The notes beneath the pieces are model-generated. The model was not told where the DNA came from and ran no database searches. It was given only the letters and a program-made list of their open reading frames with translations. From contig SWDT01000058.1 in the NCBI GenBank assembly GCA_009193035.1, positions 620,001-684,000 on the forward strand: a DNA stretch of 64,000 nucleotides, in the 5' to 3' direction. This DNA comes from Halicephalobus mephisto (Eukaryota > Nematoda > Chromadorea > Rhabditida > Panagrolaimidae). Every line of letters starts with the position of its first letter. Position 1 is the first letter of the stretch. Made by a program: the position numbers and the translations under genes. Shown in pieces: positions 23,101-32,224 of the stretch.

Positions 23101-25578
23101 AAAAAAGAAAGTTGTTTTTATAGTTAGTGTAATTATAAAAAAGTAAGAATTTTAATGAATTTTATAATGTTCAATTCACTGACAAATCCTATATATGTTT
23201 AACAATTAACTGCTTTAAGATTTTCTGACTTACTAATAAGACCTAAAATCTATAGTAATCGATTAATATCATTTTAAAGTTGTTTCTGTTCTTGATTTTT
23301 ATTAGGAAATTTGAAATGGAATTATATTCACAAAAAATAAGATCAGCTAATATATCCTGTTGACTTAAAGGCGTTGAATTCCCTGACATTTCGAAATCAA
23401 CTCTATGTTTTAAAACTTCAATGTTTTAATATACAGTATAACTTCGATATAAGATATCCCCGCTATAATATATCCTTTCTTATAACATACGCTTCGGCCG
23501 GTTCCTAGGGGGTATTTTATACCCAAGTTCTACTGTAATACTATCATCAAAATGGAAATGGAACAAGTTGATTTCGAAATTGTAATACAGTATAACCTCG
23601 ATATAAGATATCCCCGCTATAATATATCCTTTCTTATAAAATACGCTTTGGCCGGTTCCTAGGGGATATCTAATATCCAAGTTCGATTGTAATACTATCA
23701 TCAAAATGGAAATGGAACAAGTTTATTTCGAAATTGTAATACAGTATAACCTCGATATAAGATACCCCCGCTATAACGTATCTCTTGTCATAGCATACGG
23801 TGTGAGTTAGGTTAGTCTGTCTTCAAATTTATCCCCTCTATAATATATCCTTTCTTATAACATACGCTTTGGCTGGTTCCAAGGAGATATTTTATATCCA
23901 AGTTCTACTGTAATAAGAAATTTCAAAATCGACAGTAATCAACTAACATGATGTTGAAGTAGTTTCCACGTTGAATTTTTACAACGAAATCCTTACAACT
24001 GACTATATTAAGTCCTAAAAACATCGAAAATCCCCTACCACCAGAATTTCAGAACGCTATTTCGTCTCTCGGAGCCGCGTGCTATCTCTACACGGTCCTC
24101 TGCTTCTGTGTTCTCTTCTTCTACCGCTACAATGTTACTTGCAAGACTTCAACGTTGTCTACCATCTTCAGTCGTCGGAACATTGCGGTTTTCTTGGTTG
24201 CTGCGATTATCTTCTGTTTGATTCAAGCGGTTCTTCTGAACTATTCCGCCGTAGACTCCCAGTACCTGAGGGAACGACTCAATCGAACAAGGGATTTGAG
24301 AGAAGATCTGTCCAATGATCTAGCAGCCATGCAAGTCCAAACTATTTCTGTCCAAGCAGGTGGAAACATGAATAACAAAAATCTTCCTCATTCCGTTACT
24401 TCAAATGAAAACAATAACCCCAACATCCCCACTTCCGGAATCAACGGTCAAACAAGTTACTCTCAAGTCTCACAACGAATTGCAAGTTTATTTTTATTAA
24501 TTTAAAAAATTAATTTCTTTTTTCGAAATTAATCAACTTCTTTTTTTACCGTTAGAATTTCAGATAAACGTCTTCGGGACAGATTACCAACGAAATCCGA
24601 TGATTTTCCTCTCCTTCGGGATCTTTACGGCCTCCACAATCCTGGCTTTCACCGGAACTATCATAATTTCCGTAATTGTTGTTTGCAAACTCCATGAAAC
24701 TGAAAACTACGGAAAAGAATCCATGAGTGATAAATCCAAAAAAGAACAGAAAAAACTGACTAAAATTCTGATGTTGACAGCGTATTTACCGATCGCTCTC
24801 ATTGCGGTTCCGGCTGTTAATTACATCATTTGTCTTGTTCGACAAGAGAGTTTGTAAGTTCGGATTTCACAAATTCAAGTGCTTCATATTTCCAAAGAAT
24901 TTTATTAAGAAAATTGGAATTAAAAATTACGGAAAAAATTAAAGCGTTTGTGGTCCTGACACGAATGATGTTTTTTTTCGATTTTAGGATGTTTACGGTA
25001 ATTTTGTGATTATTTTTTACATCCATCAGATAGATGAAAGTTCTGACTATAGTTTAAAAAAAAGTTTATTAAAAAATAACAACTTTCAAAAAAGTTACGG
25101 ATGTTTGAAATTAGGAAAATTATCGTTCGTGTCAGGACCAAAGTTTAACTAGTTGATTTTACTTTGAACTAAAAATTAATATAAATTGTTTTGAAAGATA
25201 ATTTTCGAAATTTTGAAAGAATTTAAAAAAAAATTTAACTTTTTGTCGTTGTAATATTATTCGTTACAGCTTAATCCAAGAATATTTGACTTGTTTGATC
25301 ATCCCGTGGATTCCCTTGACTTTCCCACTCTTCACGATCACGCTCGTCCCGGCCCTTCGTGTCACGGCCTGGCAGGTCCTTATCTGCACCGCCTGGAAGG
25401 CCAACGAAGACAACGGAGATTCCGACATCAACGGAAACACCGCAGCCAACACCAGAAGCAAAGGAGACGAAAAAGAAGAAAATAATGCAAGAATATTGCA
25501 ATTTTTTATGAAAATTTAATGTTATAATTTCAGCTAAGTGCAGCTCAGATGAAAGCTCTCAAAGATATGGCTAACTAA
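20172..25578 (+). CDS. nematode 7TM chemoreceptor, Str/Srd-like
   Basis: Six exons: 20172-20276, 20322-20471, 24053 to about 24466-24485, about 24556/24564-24853, 25270-25486, 25534-25578, giving about 400-410 residues. Hydrophobic segments in order: TM1 IVGCLVGIVLNAFFLIV, TM2 ISIGYILMSICLVAIV, TM3 ending VLFFYRY, TM4 NIAVFLVAAIIFCLIQAVLL, TM5 STILAFTGTIIISVIVV, TM6 ILMLTAYLPIALIAV, TM7 PWIPLTFPLFTITLVPALR. An aromatic-Arg-Tyr after TM3 and the Pro-containing TM7 fit the nematode Str/Srd chemoreceptor superfamily. A sensory-neuron ciliary receptor is inferred. The loop after TM4 is unusually long and polar (Asn/Gln/Ser-rich, about 70 residues). The exon 3/4 junction is uncertain: a CAA|GTCTCA donor with the AATTTCAG acceptor, or GCAA|GTTTAT with GTTAG; both keep frame. 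The last intron (25487-25533, 47 nt) begins GC. Intron 2 is 3.6 kb. Exact subfamily not resolved. Confidence 0.8.
20530..21080. repeat. about 57-bp repeat array in receptor intron 2
   Basis: Diverged units containing 'gtatctgatacattagaacc' and 'gttttaatgtactgatata' repeat seven or more times. Some are inverted: 'aacggttctaatgtatcaga' appears at both ends of the array (20574, 20952). Confidence 0.75.
21230..21725. repeat. about 100-bp tandem repeat in receptor intron 2
   Basis: Five diverged units. Each holds a 'tgcgcgaaattc' motif, then 'tcatcattatcaggaac', then 'gcgagagttaacttcgtt'. Unit starts fall near 21240, 21345, 21440, 21540 and 21640. The remaining 21725-22590 is unique A/T-rich DNA. 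Confidence 0.65.
22590..22862 (-). repeat. 0.27-kb repeat, inverted copy of 41432-41709
   Basis: Lies in receptor intron 2. Reverse-complemented, it matches aminopeptidase intron 11 almost base for base, with only a handful of substitutions seen. Landmarks are 'acaacggaaggttgtgtacc', 'taatctagaagtcctca' and 'attcgtgtcaagacaac'. No terminal inverted repeats and no frame were found. A more diverged relative is visible near 8085-8140. Confidence 0.9.
23432..23912. mobile_element. three tandem MITE-like copies with pogo-like inverted ends
   Basis: Copies at 23432-23537, 23586-23691 and 23739-23912, spaced about 153 bp. Each starts 'tacagtataac(c/t)tcgatata' and ends 'ccaagttc(t/g)a(c/t)tgta', so they have TA-flanked inverted termini. 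Termini of the form CAGTA..ACCTCGATATA are known from pogo/Tigger-type elements of the Tc1/mariner superfamily. The spacer 'atcatcaaaatggaaatgg' is repeated too, so the array grew by tandem duplication. Non-coding. Confidence 0.75.
24950..25142 (-). mobile_element. MITE-like element, family 1
   Basis: Lies in receptor intron 4. Ends are 'tggtcctgacacgaatgatg' and 'atcgttcgtgtcaggacca', near-perfect inverted termini. The interior is the reverse complement of the 46261 copy, including 'catccatcagatagatgaaa'. The long frame running through it is spurious and recurs at the other copies. Confidence 0.9.
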
Positions 25579-25657
25579 CGTTCTAATCTCTTCTTTTTAC
25601 ACAAAATCAATAATTATTTTAAATTTCTAAGAACTACAGTAATCTCGAAGATCTATC

Positions 25658-25663
25658 AATAAA
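25658..25663 (+). terminator. polyadenylation signal of the 7TM gene
   Basis: AATAAA 80 bp after the receptor stop codon, followed by T-rich sequence. Confidence 0.7.
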
Positions 25664-26024
25664 TGTGTATTTTGGCTAAATTGTTCAAAAAATTGTTTTA
25701 TATTTTTTAAAACTAGAATATTTCAAAATACATTGAAGTTTTTCTGAGCCATCTGAAATCAAAAATTCCAAAAGGTTCTGAAAATTCTTGTCGAGACCAT
25801 TTTGTAATTATTTTTATTTTTATTTTAAAAATACTGTAACTTTAAAAATAACATCTGAAATCGAGATTCTAGAAGTTCTTAGAAATTTCTCGAAATTCGT
25901 ATTGAAACAATTTTGTGACAATATTTATTTCTAAATTTTGCAACCACATAATTGTTCCGAAAACCTATTAGTTGTAATAAACCTATTATAAATATTTTTA
26001 TTCTTATTTATTTTGTACAACAAT

Positions 26025-26251
26025 GCACACAAAAAAACGTAATTTTCGGTTTCTTAGTAATTACAAAATGTAACAAAAATTAAAATATAATCGTTACATT
26101 TTTTGTAAATAAATATTTGATTTTGTAACGAAAATTAAAATATAATCGTTACATTTTTTTTGTAAATATTTGACTTTTGTAACAAAAATTATAACTTAAT
26201 AGTGACGGTTTACATTTGTTACTGTACTAGAAATTACGCTTTTTTGTGTGG
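26025..26251. mobile_element. MITE-like element, family 2
   Basis: Inverted ends 'cacacaaaaaaacgtaattt' and 'aaattacgcttttttgtgtg'. The interior 'ataatcgttacattttttg' block is duplicated, making this copy about 70 bp longer than its relatives at 33646, 57922, 58136 and 59491. Confidence 0.85.
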
Positions 26252-26339
26252 ATTTATGCAACTCCTAAAGGACGAAAATGATCAATGTAAAAAATCATCC
26301 ATATATAGTTTTCATCCAGGACCAGGAAAAATCTTTTAA

Positions 26340-26580
26340 CAGTTTTTGTGATCTCTAATGAAAATCATAAAATTATTTAAATATGGTTCCCATTCAGGAA
26401 AAAATGAAAATTTTCGAAAAAATTACTTTTGTGTGTTTTCGAATGGAAACCATAAAATTGTTCAAATATGGTTTCTACTTAAGATTAAGTGACAAGTCTT
26501 CAAGGAAAGCCTTTATGTGGTTTCAAATAAAAGTAATTTATAAAACTGTCTACATACAGCTTCCATCGAAGATCAGATAA
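26340..26580. repeat. about 100-bp repeat, two to three units
   Basis: Units with 'aaaaccataaaattgttcaaatatgg' (core 'ataaaatt.ttcaaatatgg') and 'ttttcgaatggaaa' repeat, with 'aaatatggttcccattcagg' and 'aaatatggtttctacttaag' as the aligned ends. The rest of 25664-27122 is A/T-rich and empty of recognisable features. Confidence 0.6.
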
Positions 26581-27122
26581 TCTTCAAAAAATATTTTTAC
26601 AAAATTTATTAAAATAATAATTTTTGATTTTCAAATAACTTTAGTCTTAAAGTGAAAATTAATATTTTTAATTTTCGGAATTTTTGATTCTTAATCACTC
26701 TAATCTGGTTATTATCCTTATTTCTTTTTTCGAATCCCTCCCTAGAGATATAAATTCTCAAAAAACAACAAAATTAATATTTTTACTTTTCTCAGTCATG
26801 TTCATCAATAAATTTAAATTTTTTAATTTTAATAAGATTGAAAATCATTTAAATTAAAACTGCAGTACTGTATCGTCTTGTGCAAAAACAAGGACGATTA
26901 GGATTTTCTTGTTTTTAAATCAATCAGTCACTATCCTAACTAAAGTGAAATTGAAATATTTTAATCGTGAAAATCATGGAAAACGATTTCGTCAAAAATA
27001 AGACTGACTAAAGATAATGGAGGATAAGGAGATAAAGTTATAACCGTCCAAATGAAACATTAATTTGAACAAGATTTTTCATAGTAATAGAATTTCATAA
27101 AATCAACAAAAACAAAGATTTT

Positions 27123-28041
27123 TTACCGATCATCATAATGAAGCAGACCCTCAGGGACTGTTATGTGTCCTTCGAATTCCGGAAATGGTCCTTTATTATA
27201 CTGCAACCCGACAGCGTGGACCCGAGAAGCCAATTCATGGAGTTCCAATGCTGATAACAGTCCTTTGACGAACTTCTTCTGATCCTTGCCGAGGGCGTTT
27301 TCGTAAAACTTGAGTGAGCAATGTTCCGGAGCTGTTTCGACTAGAACATGCTCTAGTCCGTTGAATTCCTGACAAAGAATCTGCTTGACGATGAGGCTGT
27401 GGAGATTGGACAAAGGACAAGCAAAGGTTATCCTCCTGAAAAATAACATTAGTTACCAGTATGGGAAGCTCCAAACTCACAACTCAACGAAATTCTGACG
27501 ATTATTGAAAATACGGGAAACCAGGGGATTAGCTTGATCAATAATGGTATTAATTAAAAGTCCGGTAGTTCTGAAAAATGACTTTCATATATGACAGCCC
27601 ATTGTGAAGGTCATTAAAACAGCTTTACCTGATTTCGTTATCGTCAACCTTCTGTAGTCCATCTGATTTCAAATTCTCCGGACTGAATTCATCTCCAGAC
27701 GAATCTACAACGACAACAGAGATCCGTCTATCGTGTAAGTAACTGAAATCGGGTGGGATAGGGCTGTAAAATTTGAATAAATCCAACCTCGGGATGTCGC
27801 TCTCGACATGAGGGGCAGTGTCTGCTTTCCTTTCTACGATCTTGATATCTCCGCCAAATTCCCTATCCGGATATTCCTTCCACTGATCGGTTCTCATTGA
27901 AGGATTCTGGATTGATCTGGCTCGACTTCGGGCTTCTCTGTAGGCTGATTCAGAAGGAGAAACAGACCCATTCATTTCTTCACTATTCACCGTATTAGAA
28001 GTAGAAACATGATCTCCAGACCCATTCGGAAGGTCCTGCAT
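27123..28041 (-). CDS. unrecognised 271-residue protein
   Basis: Three minus-strand exons join in phase: 28041-27629, 27570-27481, 27435-27123, with GTAAAG and GTGAGT donors and TTTTTCAG acceptors. The first 95 residues are polar and Ser/Asn/Glu-rich (likely disordered). A mixed domain follows, with RRISVVVVDSSGDEFSP, then TTGLLINTIIDQANPLVSRI, RITFACPLSNLHSLIVKQ, LVETAPEHCSLKFYENALG and a C-terminus HITVPEGLLHYDDR followed by TAA. No signal peptide or membrane segment. I cannot name a family. The last codons overlap a possible GTAAAA donor, so another exon further left is possible, though none was seen. The start is the first ATG after a TTTCTTTCAG acceptor at 28045-28054. Confidence 0.75.
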
Positions 28042-28044
28042 AGT

Positions 28045-28150
28045 CTGAAAGAAATTTCAATAAAAAAGAAATAAAAACAAAAGAGATTTAGGAGGTTAAA
28101 TCGAACTTACGAAATTCAACACCGCTGCATTGCGCACATTGTCATTGCAG
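28045..28150 (-). other. probable 5' untranslated exon and splice sites of the minus-strand gene
   Basis: A GTAAGT donor at about 28104-28109 (minus strand) pairs with the TTTCAG acceptor just upstream of the 28041 ATG, giving an intron of roughly 65 nt. The upstream exon holds short ATGs that quickly meet a stop, so it is probably leader. If translated in the other frame it would add hydrophobic residues, which seems unlikely. Confidence 0.4.
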
Positions 28151-28379
28151 AACAGAACACCAAAAATAGAAAAAACATTTTTTTTGATTTTAAAAAAAAA
28201 AATAAAACTGGTCGAAGAATGTTGGTCAATTAATTTCATATAAAACAGAATTAAATTTTTCTTCGATTGTGGGCTGTTTCTAATTCTTTTCCTGTCACTT
28301 AGCCTTAAAGAGATAGCGTCCAGTGCCAGAGGCAACGAGCCAGACAAAATTCGACCGACCGACTTGGCATGTGTTTTTT

Positions 28380-29230
28380 CTTTTTTTCTCTTTAATTTCC
28401 TTTAGTTTTGTATAAAAATATTTAAAAAAATACATCAATATGTTTAATTTTTTTTTGTATATTTTATATTTTTAAAATTAACGTCGATGAAATTCCAGGA
28501 AAAGTTCCGTAAAATTCTGGATTTTTTCGATTATTTTTGTCGCAGTTTGAATTGCATTTTAAATAACCAAATTTGTCCGTTTTTTTTTTGAAGAACTTTT
28601 TTGGATTTTTAGTGTTAATTCTTTGTTGAATTTTTTCAGTATATTTCGTAATTTATAAATTTCAATATTTTTAATATTTTTAATTTTTAAAATTATTATT
28701 TATTTTAATAATTGTATTTTTAAAGATTTTTAATTATTGAATTTTCTAATATTTTTTTAAATATATAAATTTTAATATTTTTAATATTTTTAAAATTATT
28801 ATTTTTTTGATAATTATATTTTTAAAAATTTTCTAATATTTTTTTAATATATAAATTTCAAAATTTTTAAACTTTAAAAATTATTATTTATTTTAATAAT
28901 TATATTTTTAAAAATTTTTAAATATTTTTTTAATATATAAATTTCAAAATTTTTAAATTTCGAAAATTACTGTTTTAATAAATATTTTTTAACTTTTCTG
29001 GTTTTTGGATAATTTTCGTTTTTATGATAATTTTGAACTTTTATATTTTCTGTAACCCTATCCTGTCCTGAAATTTCCTGTTTGCCATCCGTATGAATTT
29101 CGAAATTTAAAACTTCTTTTCTTAATTACTTTTAATAACTAAAAAACACAAAATTCATACATGAAATCACTTTTATAAATTTGTAAATATGAATGAACTC
29201 GTATTTTTTTTCGATAATCATGTTCGAGAA
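28380..29230. repeat. A/T low-complexity intergenic DNA
   Basis: Repeating 'taatatataaatttc' and 'tttttaaaattattattt' motifs at roughly 90-100 bp spacing between 28640 and 28980. Nothing gene-like. Confidence 0.6.
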
Positions 29231-29249
29231 AAATTTCCCTCATCCGGTT

Positions 29250-29620
29250 CGTCGACAGTTGCTCTCTCCATTTCGCTAGATTTACCTCATTTATTTCTTT
29301 TTTATATTAATTTTTTAACAATTAAATTAATTCAATATTTTAGTTAAAAAAGATATATTAATTTAAAAAGAATTTCGAAATCAGTGAGAATTGAAAAAGA
29401 AAGAAAACAAGGAGCAAATATCGCTGGGGAGCTGTAGGAGATTTCCTCTCTCCATTCCACTAGATTTATCTCATTTATTTCTTTTTTATATTAATTTTTT
29501 AACAATTAAACTAACTTAATATCTCAATTAAATAAAAAAAATTAATTTAGAAAGAATTTCGAAATCAATGCAGATCGAAAAAGGAAAAAAACAGGGAGCA
29601 AATGTTGTACAGCCCCCAAT
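29250..29620 (-). repeat. two inverted copies of the 180-bp satellite
   Basis: Reverse-complement copies of the unit at 12130-12895, recognised by 'ccactagatttatctc' and 'tttcgaaatcaatgcagatc'. The array is bounded by unique A/T-rich DNA on both sides. From 29640 to 30270 no feature is seen. Confidence 0.9.
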
Positions 29621-30279
29621 CGTTCGTGAAATCCCCTTTCATAGTAATTAATTTTTCCTCTGATTTGTTATAAAAGTAAAATTACAGTTATTTTCATAAA
29701 AAGTGAAAAAATTGAATTTTATATAATAAACTCAGATATCGGAATTTCTCATTTTCACATATTTCATTTAGTTTATTTTTTCAAATTTTTTTATAAAAAA
29801 AAAGTCATTTAAGAATTAAGATCAAAATCGATAAAATTTTTAATTAGATTTAAAAAAATTAATTTATTCGATGCTTTTTATAGATTTTTTTAAATTTAAT
29901 TCGAAAAAAAAAACAAGTTTTATTTATTACAAAATCCAATAAAAAAAACGACAGTTTTTCCAACGACTGAACTGGTAATAAAGAAACTTGATTGTCTTAG
30001 ATGAGATCAACTTTTCGTTTTCGATCTCGGTCTTTCATCTTTGTTTTTTAAACAACGGATTTTAAAGTACTTTCAGATAAATTTAAAACTAATTTTAAGT
30101 AATTTCAAAATTATTAATAGTGTACTGTATTTGATTAAAAAGTTTGATTTTAAAAAATAAATTATTTGATAGGCTTCGAAGATTATCCGGTTCAGTTGGT
30201 GAACTCCATCTAGAGCGTATTTCGAACAGGTCGAGGTTTTTTAAATTTTGTTTTTGAAATAATCAATTTTCATCGAATT

Positions 30280-30500
30280 TATTAAAAATTTCTAAAATCG
30301 AGTTTATTAAAAATTTCTAAAATCAAATTTATTAAAAATTTTCTAAAATCGAATTTATTAAAATTTTCTAAAATCGAATTTATTAGAAATTTCTAAAATC
30401 GAATTTATTAAAAATTTTCTAAAATCGAGTTTATTAAAAATTTTCTAAAATCGAATTTATTAAAAATTTCTAAAATCGAATTTATTAAAAATTTAATTTT
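30280..30500. repeat. 25-bp tandem repeat
   Basis: About nine copies of 'aaaatcgaatttattaaaa' plus 'atttct' at a 25-bp period with few mismatches. Confidence 0.9.
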
Positions 30501-30814
30501 TATATTTTATCTGAATATTCATCCAGAATCCATTTTCCGTTTTTTTTGAGTATTCTTCTAAAATGAGAAAATTAAATAAAAATGCAAAAGTAGATATTTC
30601 GAAAATCGGGATTTAAGTGAAGTATCTTTTGAAACAATCGTTAGTAGACTTTGTAACTTATTGAATGCCCATTTAGAATCTATTGTCCATTGTCATTCAA
30701 CATCATTCAGGAGAAAAAGAAACAAAAGTATAAGATTTCATATATTGCACGTCGGAAAAGCATCAGCGAAAGCACTTATTTGGTAAATTTTCAATAAATT
30801 ATTTTCAAAAACGA

Positions 30815-31720
30815 TTGTTTTCTTTTTTAATTAACCAAATTTAATAATTCTTTTTGTAATTAGACGTATATTTATGGTTATTATAATAGTGTAACTAATG
30901 TTTCGTATAAGTTATTAGAAATACGAGAAAATTAAAGTGAATATAAGGACCTGCTTGTCATATGTTCAGTTTCCTATTTTCAAAGCGTTCGTTTTCCTCT
31001 TTTAATTAACCAACTTTAATAATTCTTTTTGTAATTAGATGTATATTTATGGTTATTACAATAGTGTAACTAATGTTTCATACAAGTTATTAGAAATATA
31101 AAAAAATTGAAGTGAATATAAGGACCTGCTTATCATATGTTCAGTTTCCTATTTTCAAAGCGTTCTTTTTTTCTTTTAATTAACCAAATTTAATAATTCT
31201 TTTCCATTGTTAGAGATATCTTTTGTGCTGATTATACTGACGTAAATGATTTTCGTACAAGTGATCAGAAGTGCAAGAAAATTCAAGAATATTTTTTATC
31301 TACTTGTCAAACTTCCGATCTTTTATTTTTGGACCGTTCTGTCTCCATTCCGATTCAATTAATTTTAATAATGCTTCTTCGTAAATAAATCCAGTTTTGT
31401 ACAATTATTAAAATAGTTTAATTGGTTTTTTACATAAATAATAAAAATTTAAAAAATTCGAATATTTATTTTTTGAAATTTTGTTGTAAAAATTTTAAAA
31501 ATCATTTTCAATTTTTATTTAATTAATTCCAAAAATTATTTTTTAAATTTATATGTGCTTTTTATGCTTATTAAAATAGTGTGATTGAATTTTCGTAAAA
31601 ATAATCAAAAATTCGAAAAAATTTAAAAAATTCGAATTTTTTTCGAAATTTTGATTTTTCATTTTTGACACATCTAATTTCCATCTTAATTCAACTTTAA
31701 TAATTCTTTTTTGAAAATAG
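30815..31720. repeat. about 175-bp tandem repeat, decaying rightward
   Basis: 'ttaattaaccaaatttaata' recurs at 30830, 31008 and 31178, each followed by 'ttatggttattataatagtg' and 'aaggacctgcttgtcatatg'. From 31340 on, units are strongly diverged. 31720-32224 is the leader and promoter side of the aminopeptidase gene, with a possible TTACAG acceptor at 31979. Confidence 0.8.
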
Positions 31721-32224
31721 GTAAATATTTTTCATAAATTAAAATTAATAATTTTTGAAAAAATGAAATTTCGGATTTGCAATTTTCACGAATTATAGAT
31801 ATTTAAAAATTTTAAATATATGTACTTTAAACAAACTTAAATCACATACAATCTATATCAAAATTCAGAATTATGTAAAGTTAGATTTGTGTAAAATTAG
31901 TTCATTGAATTTTCGATTTTTTTTTTGGAATAGTCTGTTCCAATATTTTTGTTTTCGATTTTTCGAAATTTCGTTACAGATTTTCACTCATCCGTTTTCC
32001 TTTTTTTTCTGATTGTTGTATTTATCGATTGATTAATCCACTAGTTCTCTGAATCAAATTTAAAAAATAATATTTATTTTTAGATGTTTCTGAATTCCTT
32101 CTGAAAAAAGTGTTTTTTGGATTACTTGGTTCTGCTCTCAATCACGGGTCAAGAGGGTCAGTGAAACATTGTCAAATTTGTTTAAATTTTCCAATTTTCG
32201 AAGTTAGTTGTTTTGGAAGAAACC

